A stretch of 11,183 nucleotides of DNA from Pseudomonadota bacterium (GTDB taxonomy: Bacteria > Pseudomonadota > Gammaproteobacteria > Burkholderiales > Ferrovaceae), in contig JAJZHV010000017.1 of the NCBI GenBank assembly GCA_021804345.1, forward strand, positions 1 to 11,183. The letters run 5' to 3'. Below, piece after piece: positions 1 through 5,982 of this stretch. The number at the start of each line of letters is the position of its first letter. The first letter of the stretch is position 1. Under the pieces are notes generated by a model. The model did not search any database, had not been told where the DNA came from, and was given only the letters and a program-made list of their open reading frames with translations. The position numbers and the translations under genes are program-made.

Positions 1-557
1 ACCTGATACCAGTGATTGGTCCCTTCCCCGCCGTTGTCCCGAATGCGTTCAAAGCGCGCCGGCCCGTCTTCCAGCGGGATTTCCCGGCAAGCCTGCTGCA
101 GTTGCTCGTCGCTCAACTCACCCACCACGCGCACGGCGTATTCGCGTTCCACGGCGAAGCGCGGGTGCATCAACTGATGGGCCAAGGCGCCACTGGTGGT
201 GAACAGCAATAACCCGCTGGTATTGAAATCCAGCCGTCCCACACTGATCCATTTGGCTCCCCGCACCCGGGGCAACACATCGAACACGGAGGCACGTCCC
301 TCGGGGTCATCGCGACTGACGATCTCCCCTTCCGGTTTATGGTAAAGCAGCACGCGCGGTGCCATTTCAGAAAAATTGAGGCGCACCTTGCGCCGCTCGA
401 TAGTGACTACATCCGTTTCACTGATCCGGGTGCCCGTCAGGGCCACCTGACCATTGACCCTGACCTCCCCGCGCGCAACCAGGTCTTCCATGTCGCGCCG
501 TGACCCCAGGCCGGACTGAGCCAGGATCTTATGTAGTTTCTGTGTGTTCTGAGTCAT
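1..557 (-). CDS. rluB: 23S rRNA pseudouridine synthase, RluB type (3' end outside window)
   Basis: Isomerises a uridine of 23S rRNA to pseudouridine (U2605 in E. coli for the RluB family). About 185 codons are visible, read from an ATG at 557; the C-terminal part lies to the left of the window. An N-terminal S4 RNA-binding domain is seen at residues 7-50 (KLHKILAQSGLGSRR, then GEVRVNG). The RsuA/RluB/E/F catalytic domain follows, with YHKPEG near 72-77 and the catalytic-aspartate motif GRLDFNTSGLLLFT at 107-120 (Asp110). The visible part ends in HWYQ, where this family normally continues towards its conserved arginine-rich motif. The start overlaps the end of scpB by 29 bp and has no clear Shine-Dalgarno, so translation is probably coupled to scpB. 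The start is well placed, because the S4 domain normally begins a few residues in and no upstream in-frame start is near. Linkage to scpAB is common in proteobacteria. RluE/RluF or RsuA are less likely given this linkage. Confidence 0.93.
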   Translation of the reverse strand, partial: MTQNTQKLHKILAQSGLGSRRDMEDLVARGEVRVNGQVALTGTRISETDVVTIERRKVRLNFSEMAPRVLLYHKPEGEIVSRDDPEGRASVFDVLPRVRGAKWISVGRLDFNTSGLLLFTTSGALAHQLMHPRFAVEREYAVRVVGELSDEQLQQACREIPLEDGPARFERIRDNGGEGTNHWYQ

Positions 558-1113
558 GAGAGAAGGGCACCAAGGGGGGTAGGTCGCGCAAGGAGCGCAC
601 GTTAAGATCATCCAACAGTGTCGTGGTGGTGCCATAAAGCGCCGGACGTCCCGGGCTGTCGCGTTGCCCCACCACTTCTATCCAGCCGCGCAACTCCAGA
701 GCACGCAGCACCGGTGTGGCAACAGCCACACCGCGAATTTCTTCAATGTCGCCACGTGTAACGGGCTGCCGATAGGCAATGATGGCCAGCGTTTCCATCA
801 CCGCCCGGGAATAACGCGGAGGTTTTTCGGGATTCAGACGCTGCAAGGCCTCCTGATACTGGGGTCGAGTCTGGAAGCGCCAGCCTCCTGCCACTTGAAC
901 CAGTTCCAGAACCCGCGGCTGCCATTGCTGTTGCAGCAGGTTCAGCCATTCCTGCAAGATGTGCGCCTCTTTGGGCGGTTCGAAGAGGCGCCGCAACTGT
1001 GCCAGGGATAAGGGTTCTGGACTGCTGAGCAGCGCCGCCTCCAGCAATCGTTGGGGGTCCGTCTCCCGGCCCGGAGAAGGTTCACAGCGAGTTTCGGTGT
1101 CCTCTTGTGTCAT
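529..1113 (-). CDS. scpB: Segregation and condensation protein B
   Basis: ScpB is the dimeric winged-helix (kite) subunit of the bacterial SMC-ScpAB condensin, which compacts and helps segregate the chromosome in the cytoplasm. The protein has 194 residues. A first winged-helix region covers about 20-95. The family hallmark METLAIIAYRQPVTRGDIEEIRGV lies at about 106-129, followed by RALELRGWIEVVGQRDSPGRPALYGTT at 137-163 in the second winged helix. The N-terminal 20 residues and the last 12 are polar and probably flexible. The ATG overlaps the scpA stop as ATGA, the classic coupling arrangement, and an AGGA lies about 11 bases upstream inside scpA. It should therefore be translated in step with its partner ScpA. 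Length is normal for the family. Confidence 0.96.
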   Translation of the reverse strand: MTQEDTETRCEPSPGRETDPQRLLEAALLSSPEPLSLAQLRRLFEPPKEAHILQEWLNLLQQQWQPRVLELVQVAGGWRFQTRPQYQEALQRLNPEKPPRYSRAVMETLAIIAYRQPVTRGDIEEIRGVAVATPVLRALELRGWIEVVGQRDSPGRPALYGTTTTLLDDLNVRSLRDLPPLVPFSHDSEHTETT

Positions 1114-1976
1114 GACCGTGGTCCTATGTCTGTATTCGATGTCTGGACGGGTTGCAACAGCCCTTCCTCCTGGGGCACGGGCAAGCTCAGATAGAGCGGC
1201 GCATAGGCCTGTTCCTGAGACACCAGAATCAGACCTTCCTTGACCAACTCCAGAACAGCGACGAAATGCACCACCACCAGCGCCACCCCGTTTCCCGCGG
1301 CGATTAAATCCTGAAATCTCAGCAAAGCCTGCTGTTGCAAGCGGCGCAAAATCCGGGTCATCTGTTCGCGCACCGACAAATGCTCGCGTTCCACCCGATG
1401 ATGGCGCTGAATCTTGGCCCGCGCCAGCACCTGTGTCCAGGCCGTCTGTAATTCCCGCAACTGCAAGGAGGGCAGGCTCTGCAGCACCCTCTCGTCACGA
1501 TAGATCTGCACCGTCCAAAAATCCCGGCCGGCACGGGGCAACTGGTTCAGAGTTTGGGCTGCCGCTTTCATCTGTTCATATTCCAGCAGCCGACGCATCA
1601 GTTCGGCCCGGGGATCCGCCTCTACTTCCGGGTCGACACTGACGGGGCGCGGCAGCAACAGGCGCGACTTAATATCAATCAATACCGCGGCCATCAGCAG
1701 GTAATCGGCCGCCAGTTCCAGGCGTCCGCGCCGCATGGCTTCCACATAGACCATGTACTGACGGGTCAACTCCGCCATCGGGATATCCAGGATATCCAGC
1801 GAATTTTTACGGATCAGGTAGAGTAGAAGATCGAGTGGTCCTTCAAAACTCTCCAGAAAGACTTCCAGCGCTTCCGGCGGGATGTAGAGATCTTGGGGCA
1901 GCTTGGCCAATGGCTCGCCACGCACCCGCGCGATGGCCCCTGCCAGAGGAATTTGCAACTGCTCCGCGGTATTCAT
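1110..1976 (-). CDS. scpA: Segregation and condensation protein A (kleisin)
   Basis: ScpA is the kleisin that bridges the SMC heads and recruits ScpB in the condensin complex. The SMC-neck binding helix is clear at residues 36-60 (VFLESFEGPLDLLLYLIRKN, then SLDILDIPM). The segment ADYLLMAAVLIDIKSRLLLP follows at about 88-107, and a C-terminal winged helix spans about 220-275 (FQDLIAAGNGVALVVVHFVAVLEL...). With the ATG at 1976 the protein has 288 residues. An in-frame TTG at 1997 would add seven residues (to 295) and leave only 6 bp after trpS. Neither start has a strong Shine-Dalgarno, so the choice is uncertain; I prefer ATG. The roughly 35-residue N-terminal extension before the kleisin helix is not recognisable as a domain. 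It ends in a 4-bp overlap with scpB. Confidence 0.94.
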   Translation of the reverse strand: MNTAEQLQIPLAGAIARVRGEPLAKLPQDLYIPPEALEVFLESFEGPLDLLLYLIRKNSLDILDIPMAELTRQYMVYVEAMRRGRLELAADYLLMAAVLIDIKSRLLLPRPVSVDPEVEADPRAELMRRLLEYEQMKAAAQTLNQLPRAGRDFWTVQIYRDERVLQSLPSLQLRELQTAWTQVLARAKIQRHHRVEREHLSVREQMTRILRRLQQQALLRFQDLIAAGNGVALVVVHFVAVLELVKEGLILVSQEQAYAPLYLSLPVPQEEGLLQPVQTSNTDIGPRS

Positions 1977-2003
1977 GGGGGCCGTATCAGACGGCAAGGC
2001 CCA

Positions 2004-3206
2004 TCACGGATAGCTCAGCCCCATACTGGTGCGCACATCCCGCAGGGTATCGGCGGCCAGCTTGCGGGCCCGTTCACAGCCATCGGCAATCACGTGCCGC
2101 ACCAGGGTAGGGTCTTCCAGATAGGGCTCTGCCTTGGCACGCATGGGGGCCAACTCTTCCAGAACACGGTCGATTACGGGTTGTTTGCATTCCAGACAAC
2201 CAATCCCTGCCGAGCGACAACCCTGCTGCACCCAGTCGCGTGTGGTGTCATCGCTGTAGACCTGATGGAAGGAGTAGACCGGACAACGATTGGGGTCGCC
2301 TGCATCGGTGCGCCGAACCCGAGCGGTATCGGTGGGCATGGTCCGAATTTTACGGGTTACCGTGGCCACATCATCGCGCAAGGCAATCGTATTGTGATAC
2401 GACTTGGACATTTTCTGGCCATCCAACCCCAGCAAACGGGACGCATCGGTCAACAGGGACTGGGGCTCCACCAAAATCATTTTGCCGCTGCCTTCCAGAT
2501 AGCCGAACACGCGCTCCCGATCCACCACGCTCAAGTTCTGGGAGTCTCCCAACAAGGCGCGCGCCGCTTCCAGGGCCTCGTCATCGCCCTGCTCGGTGTA
2601 ACGGTTCCGTAATTCCAGATAGAGCCGGGCTTTTTTATTGCCCAATTTCTTCACGGCTTGCAAGGCCTTTTCGTCAAATCCCGGTTCGCGCCCGTACAAA
2701 TGATTGAAGCGTCGGGCAATTTCCCGGGTAAACTCGATATGGGGCACCTGATCTTCGCCCACAGGAACGCGATTCGCCCGATAGATCAGAATGTCTGCCG
2801 CCTGCAACAGGGGATAGCCCAAAAAACCATAGGTGGCCAGATCTTTATCGGCGATGCGTTCCTGCTGTTCCTTGTAGGTAGGAACCCGTTCCAGCCACCC
2901 CAAAGGGGTCATCATGGATAACAACAGGTGCAGCTCGGCGTGTTCAGGCACCTGGGACTGAACAAACAGGGTGGCCTGATTGGGGTCTACCCCGGCCGCC
3001 AACCAATCCACGACCATTTCCCACACATGCTGTTCAATGGATTGGGGCTGGTCGTAATGAGTGGTGAGGGCATGCCAGTCGGCCACCATGAACAGACATT
3101 CGTGCTCATGCTGGATCTTGATCCAGTTTTTGAGCACCCCATGATAATGCCCCAGATGCATCGCACCCGTGGGGCGCATGCCGGAGAGCACTCGATCGGG
3201 ATACAT
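2004..3206 (-). CDS. trpS: Tryptophanyl-tRNA synthetase, long form
   Basis: Class I aminoacyl-tRNA synthetase that charges tRNA-Trp with tryptophan using ATP in the cytoplasm. The protein has 400 residues, longer than the roughly 330 of the E. coli type. The Rossmann core shows RPTGAMHLGHY (HIGH-type motif, His17 and His20) and KMSKS at 265-269. The segment KEQQERIADKDLATYGFLGYPLLQAADILIY (112-142) is typical of bacterial TrpRS. The extra length lies mainly at about 175-250 (GFDEKALQAVKKLGNKK..., ...GYLEGSGKMILVEP), as seen in many betaproteobacterial TrpRS. Four cysteines, 308, 330, 337 and 340, sit in the C-terminal half with spacing x21/x6/x2, close to the [4Fe-4S] ligand pattern described for Thermotoga maritima TrpRS. 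The ATG is 3 bp beyond the rnm stop and is preceded by AAGGAG inside the end of rnm, so the two genes are cotranscribed. Confidence 0.97.
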   Translation of the reverse strand: MYPDRVLSGMRPTGAMHLGHYHGVLKNWIKIQHEHECLFMVADWHALTTHYDQPQSIEQHVWEMVVDWLAAGVDPNQATLFVQSQVPEHAELHLLLSMMTPLGWLERVPTYKEQQERIADKDLATYGFLGYPLLQAADILIYRANRVPVGEDQVPHIEFTREIARRFNHLYGREPGFDEKALQAVKKLGNKKARLYLELRNRYTEQGDDEALEAARALLGDSQNLSVVDRERVFGYLEGSGKMILVEPQSLLTDASRLLGLDGQKMSKSYHNTIALRDDVATVTRKIRTMPTDTARVRRTDAGDPNRCPVYSFHQVYSDDTTRDWVQQGCRSAGIGCLECKQPVIDRVLEELAPMRAKAEPYLEDPTLVRHVIADGCERARKLAADTLRDVRTSMGLSYP

Positions 3207-3209
3207 AAA

Positions 3210-4085
3210 TCAGGAACTCCTTGTTGAAGCGGGGGGTTCGGGGTGTGCGGGAGGCGCCCAACGCTGCCATACCGGAGGACAGGATAGAGGCAAGGCAGGC
3301 AGTTTACCGGGTTCGAAACGGCTTTCGCCAGGACCATGGTAATCCGAGCCACGTGAAGCCAGCAGTCCCCGGCGCACAACCTGAGCCGCAAAATAGTCGG
3401 TTTGCTCGCGCGTGTGGTTGCTGGTGACGACCTCGATGGCCTCGCCTCCGGCCTGCACAAATTCGTCAATGAGGGTGTTCAGGGTAAGGTCATTGAGCGC
3501 GTAGCGCCCCGGATGGGCCAGAACGGCCACCCCACCCGCCCCGCGAATCCAGGAGACAGCCTGGGACAATTCGGCCCAGGCATGCCGCACGTAGCCGGTT
3601 TTACCCTTGACCAGAAAACGTTTGAAGACGGAGGGCACGTCCCGGGCCAGACCCTGTTCTACCAGGAAACGGGCAAAATGAGGGCGGGCAATGATGTTGG
3701 GGTTATGGGCATGACGCAAAGCGCCCTCCAGCGCCCCTGGAATTCCGGCACGGGCTAGGTCCTGGGCCATGCGTTCGGCCCGGGCCAGGCGCCCGGAACG
3801 GATGGCCTGCAAGCCCTCCTGCAGGGAGCGATTGTCAGGATCCACCTGCAACCCAACGATATGCACCGTCTGATGCTGCCAGGTGACAGAAATTTCCACC
3901 CCGTTGACAAAACGGATCCCCTGTTGCTTTGCAGCCTGACGGGCTTCTTCCAGGCCGCCCACGTCATCATGGTCGGTCAAGGCCAGGTCGGTCACGCCGT
4001 TGGCGGCGGCTAGGCGCACTAGATCAGCTGGCGCCAGCAGCCCGTCAGAAACCCGGGAATGATTGTGTAAATCGATGTTTTGCAT
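3210..4085 (-). CDS. rnm: PHP-domain 5'-3' exoribonuclease, RNase AM (YciV/TrpH family)
   Basis: Homologue of E. coli YciV/RNase AM, a metal-dependent 5'-3' exonuclease that trims the 5' ends of rRNAs and degrades short RNAs; relatives also release 3'-phosphate from 3',5'-bisphosphonucleotides. The protein has 291 residues from the ATG at 4085, almost the length of the E. coli protein. The PHP metal ligands are all visible: DLHNHSRVSDG at 5-15 (His7, His9, Asp14), LTDHDD at 36-41, Glu64 in NGVEIS, His75 in VHIVG, His136 in RPHFARFL, His191 in LAHPGRY, and GSDYHGPG at 247-253 (Asp248, His250). The reading frame stays open 63 codons further upstream, but that stretch has no family similarity and includes the presumed promoter, so I placed the start at MQNIDLHNHS. 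It has no good Shine-Dalgarno. The last 30 residues are rich in proline. It heads the array leading to trpS. Confidence 0.92.
   Translation of the reverse strand: MQNIDLHNHSRVSDGLLAPADLVRLAAANGVTDLALTDHDDVGGLEEARQAAKQQGIRFVNGVEISVTWQHQTVHIVGLQVDPDNRSLQEGLQAIRSGRLARAERMAQDLARAGIPGALEGALRHAHNPNIIARPHFARFLVEQGLARDVPSVFKRFLVKGKTGYVRHAWAELSQAVSWIRGAGGVAVLAHPGRYALNDLTLNTLIDEFVQAGGEAIEVVTSNHTREQTDYFAAQVVRRGLLASRGSDYHGPGESRFEPGKLPALPLSCPPVWQRWAPPAHPEPPASTRSS
3211..3220 (-). promoter_or_regulatory. Ribosome binding site of trpS inside the rnm 3' end
   Basis: On the minus strand the run AAGGAGTTCC lies about 10 bases before the trpS ATG at 3206 and overlaps the last codons and stop of rnm. It is the strongest Shine-Dalgarno in the minus-strand array and fixes the trpS start. 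Confidence 0.7.
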
Positions 4086-4095
4086 TGAATTCTTT

Positions 4096-4109
4096 GGGTT
4101 TTCAAACCC
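4096..4109. repeat. Perfect 14-bp palindrome in the rnm leader
   Basis: The sequence GGGTTTTCAAACCC has 6-bp arms around a 2-bp centre. It lies 10 bases before the rnm ATG, between the presumed -10 box and the start. As RNA it could form a 5-bp stem with a 4-base loop just before the start codon. There is no U-tract, so it is not a terminator. It could be an operator, a small leader hairpin or chance. Confidence 0.45.
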
Positions 4110-4111
4110 TG

Positions 4112-4117
4112 ATGATA
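4112..4117 (-). promoter_or_regulatory. Candidate -10 box for the rnm-trpS-scpAB-rluB array
   Basis: The minus strand reads TATCAT, five of six matches to the sigma-70 -10 consensus, about 27 bases upstream of the rnm ATG. The best hexamer at 17-bp spacing is TTTCGG, a poor -35, so activity may depend on an activator or on the G+C-rich element between the boxes. This is read by eye only. Confidence 0.4.
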
Positions 4118-4127
4118 GCAGACTCGA

Positions 4128-4217
4128 GGTCAGGCCGAAACTGTGTCCACACACAAGGGGCACAGGGCCCGACACTTTGCCGCTCTGGGAGCCGTGTTTG
4201 AAATCCCTGGCCTGACC
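4128..4217. repeat. 9-bp inverted repeat spanning the divergent promoters
   Basis: GGTCAGGCC at 4128-4136 and its exact reverse complement GGCCTGACC at 4209-4217 are 72 bp apart. In transcription terms each gene arm therefore has the same 9-mer, GGCCTGACC, in the spacer just upstream of its presumed -10 box (10 bp upstream for rnm, 3 bp upstream for ispZ). This suits a shared operator for coordinate control, but a chance match of this length cannot be excluded. A smaller palindrome, TGTGT-CC-ACACA, lies between the copies at 4142-4153. Confidence 0.5.
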
Positions 4218-4226
4218 ACCTATGGG
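4198..4226 (+). promoter_or_regulatory. Candidate sigma-70-type promoter for ispZ-bolA-ppiC-glnE
   Basis: TTGAAA at 4198-4203 (five of six to the -35 consensus) is followed at exactly 17 bp by TATGGG at 4221-4226 (TAT plus three mismatches). Transcription would start near 4233 and leave a leader of about 45 bases. The copy of GGCCTGACC lies inside the spacer. No other convincing pair was seen upstream of ispZ. Confidence 0.4.
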
Positions 4227-4250
4227 GATTTTGAGCCATTGGACAAAACC

Positions 4251-4265
4251 CCTTGAAATCAAGGA
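4251..4265 (+). promoter_or_regulatory. ispZ ribosome binding site embedded in a palindrome
   Basis: CCTTGA-AA-TCAAGG (4251-4264) is a perfect 6-bp-arm palindrome whose right arm contains the only Shine-Dalgarno-like run before ispZ, AAGGA at 4261-4265, 12 bases before the ATG. A 5-bp stem with a 4-base loop could partly mask the site. The stem is short, so regulation is only a possibility. Confidence 0.4.
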
Positions 4266-4277
4266 CAATGTCACCCC

Positions 4278-4841
4278 ATGAAATTTTTTCTCGATCTTTT
4301 TCCGGTCCTGCTATTTTTTATCGCCTATCAGGTGGGCGGAATCTATTGGGCTACGGGCAGCGCCATTGTGGCCAGTGTGCTGCAAATTGGCTGGCTGCTG
4401 GGCACCCGGCGCCGGGTAGACCCCACCGCCTGGATTGGCTTCGGCGTCATTGTCGTGTTTGGAGGTCTAACCCTCTGGTCGCGCCAGCACAACATTCTGG
4501 GCATCGAACCCACGGTGTTCATCCGCTGGAAGCCCACAGCCCTGTACTGGATCTTCGCCCTGATCTTGTTCGTCGGCCCGGTGGTGCTGAAGCGCAACCC
4601 CCTGCGGGCCCTGCTGGACAAACAGTTACATTTACCCGATAGCACCTGGGGTAAACTCAACTTGGCATGGGCCTTGTTTTTTACCCTGCTGGGTTGCCTC
4701 AACCTGTATGTCGCCTTCAACTATCCCGAGCCCGTCTGGGTTCAATTCAAGGTTTTCGGCCTCATGGCCTTGATGGTGGTCTTTGTCGTGGCCCAGGGGG
4801 TTGTACTGGCGCACCATATGGAGGAAAAGGATGACCGCTGA
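4278..4841 (+). CDS. ispZ: Inner membrane septation protein IspZ/YciB
   Basis: YciB/IspZ is a polytopic inner-membrane protein linked to cell envelope synthesis and septation; it is reported to interact with elongation and division proteins, but its biochemical activity is not settled. The protein has 187 residues. Hydrophobic segments lie at about 4-20, 24-42, 51-67, 86-104, 127-147 and 155-178, consistent with five or six membrane passes. Family-typical motifs are MKFFLDLFPVLLFFIAY at the N-terminus, GIEPTVFIRWKPT at 75-87, and WGKLNLAWALFF followed by LNLYVAF in the second half. The length and start agree with the family. It is first in the plus-strand array, and its last four codons overlap bolA. 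Confidence 0.95.
   Translation: MKFFLDLFPVLLFFIAYQVGGIYWATGSAIVASVLQIGWLLGTRRRVDPTAWIGFGVIVVFGGLTLWSRQHNILGIEPTVFIRWKPTALYWIFALILFVGPVVLKRNPLRALLDKQLHLPDSTWGKLNLAWALFFTLLGCLNLYVAFNYPEPVWVQFKVFGLMALMVVFVVAQGVVLAHHMEEKDDR
4821..4830 (+). promoter_or_regulatory. Ribosome binding site that sets the bolA start
   Basis: GAGGAAAAGG directly precedes the ATG at 4831, inside the end of ispZ. It supports that ATG over an in-frame upstream ATG at 4783, whose product would begin with 16 residues unrelated to BolA proteins. Confidence 0.7.
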
Positions 4842-5097
4842 GGAACAGACGGCTCAAAAAATTCGCGCCCATCTGGCGCCGTTGCACCCGCTGCAACTGG
4901 ATATTCGCGACGATAGCCGGCACCATGCGGGCCACGCGGGTGCCGCAGGCGGCGGGGGCCATTACCATCTCACCATCGTGGCCGAAGCCTTCCGCAACCT
5001 GGCACCGCTGGCGCGTCATCGGTTGGTGCATGCGGCGCTCGGCCCCCTGCTGCACGGGGAAATCCACGCGCTGCAAATTGATGCCCGTGCCCCATGA
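4831..5097 (+). CDS. bolA: BolA family protein
   Basis: BolA-like proteins pair with monothiol glutaredoxins to bind a [2Fe-2S] cluster and act in iron-sulfur trafficking; some affect cell shape and transcription. The protein has 88 residues. The fold begins with an amphipathic helix (residues 4-16), then LQLDIRDDS at 21-29. A histidine- and glycine-rich loop follows, HHAGHAGAAGGGGHYH at 31-46, which supplies the loop cluster ligand in this family. The central helix carries the RHRLVHAAL motif at 62-70, and the conserved C-terminal histidine lies in EIHALQIDARAP (His79). It overlaps the ispZ end by 11 bp and is 48 bp from the isomerase gene. The ispZ-bolA-ppiC order is common in Betaproteobacteria. 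No glutaredoxin gene is present in the window. Confidence 0.94.
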   Translation: MTAEEQTAQKIRAHLAPLHPLQLDIRDDSRHHAGHAGAAGGGGHYHLTIVAEAFRNLAPLARHRLVHAALGPLLHGEIHALQIDARAP

Positions 5098-5145
5098 ACA
5101 ATGACTGCGACTTGAATACTTGACCCCAACCCGAGGAAACTCTCA

Positions 5146-5982
5146 ATGAAACTGAAACAAGCAATGATGTCCCTGGTCCTGGTGGGCGGTTCGCTGGGCC
5201 TGACCCTGTCCTACGCCGACCAAACCAAAGATCACGCCCATGACAGCGGAAAAGCCAGCACCACCAAGCGCATCATCGTCAATGGCAGCACCATCCCCGG
5301 GGCCCGTATCGATCTGGTCACCGAAGCCCAGATTGCCCAGGGGCATTCCCCCGGACCAGACCTGGACCGCGCTGTGCGGGGCAATCTGATTGCGCTGGAA
5401 CTGGTCACGCAACAAGCCATCAAGGACGGCCTGGACAAGGACCCCAAAATGCAGGCGCAAATCGATATGGCGCGGGAGCAAATCCTGGCCCGTGCCCTGC
5501 AGGCCCGCTTCATCAAACAGAACCCCATCACCGATGCGGTGTTGCAAGGGGATTATGACCGCATGAAACAGGAGCTGGGGGACACGGAATATTTGGCCGA
5601 ACATATTCTGGTGGTCAAGGAAGAAGACGCCAAGGCGATCATTGGCCAGATCGAAAAGGGCAGTGACTTCGAAAAACTCGCCAAGGAAAAGAGCATCGAT
5701 ACCGGATCGCGGGATAACGGCGGCAAACTGGACTGGGCTGCACCCGCCTCTTACGATCATGCTTTCGCCGAAGCCCTGATCAAACTCAAGCGCGGCGAAA
5801 CCACCTCTACCCCAGTACATACCCCTTTTGGCTATCACGTGATTCGCTTAATCGACGTGCGTCCGCTCAAGGCGCCTCCCTTTGACGAAGTAAAAAACCG
5901 CTTGCTGCAAGCCCGCGAACAGCAAGCCTTCAACGAGATGGTGCAACAACTGCGCGCTAAGGCCAAGATCGAAGAAAAATAA
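5146..5982 (+). CDS. Secreted PpiC/SurA-type peptidyl-prolyl cis-trans isomerase
   Basis: Parvulin-type isomerase that probably helps fold exported proteins in the periplasm. The protein has 278 residues. Residues 1-24 form a Sec signal peptide (KLKQ, hydrophobic MMSLVLVGGSLGLTL, then SYA), with likely cleavage before Asp25; no lipobox cysteine is present, so it should be soluble. A polar linker (25-42) leads into a SurA-N-like helical region (45-145). The parvulin domain at about 148-238 contains EYLAEHILVVKEEDAKAII, DFEKLAKEKSID, NGGKLDW, and TPFGYHVIRLIDVRP. A C-terminal helix (245-275) is consistent with a chaperone helical lobe. AGGA at 5134-5137 lies 8 bases before the ATG. It follows bolA and abuts glnE. 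I leave the symbol blank because ppiC, ppiD, prsA and surA names are used inconsistently for this class. Confidence 0.93.
   Translation: MKLKQAMMSLVLVGGSLGLTLSYADQTKDHAHDSGKASTTKRIIVNGSTIPGARIDLVTEAQIAQGHSPGPDLDRAVRGNLIALELVTQQAIKDGLDKDPKMQAQIDMAREQILARALQARFIKQNPITDAVLQGDYDRMKQELGDTEYLAEHILVVKEEDAKAIIGQIEKGSDFEKLAKEKSIDTGSRDNGGKLDWAAPASYDHAFAEALIKLKRGETTSTPVHTPFGYHVIRLIDVRPLKAPPFDEVKNRLLQAREQQAFNEMVQQLRAKAKIEEK

Noticed and set aside
1981..1995. Inverted repeat GCCGT-N5-ACGGC between trpS and scpA as a possible terminator
   Set aside because: The stem is only 5 bp, there is no U-tract on the minus strand, and a terminator here would cut a tightly packed operon.
1893..2612. Open frame of 239 codons on the plus strand
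   Set aside because: Antisense to trpS and the scpA start, with no family motif; a shadow of the conserved minus-strand genes.
4086..4274. 63-codon N-terminal extension of the rnm frame
   Set aside because: The frame is open, but the extension has no PHP similarity, covers the probable promoter and repeats, and the family length fits the ATG at 4085.
5143..5838. Open frame of 231 codons on the minus strand
   Set aside because: Fully antisense to the PpiC-type isomerase gene, whose signal peptide and parvulin motifs are clear on the plus strand.
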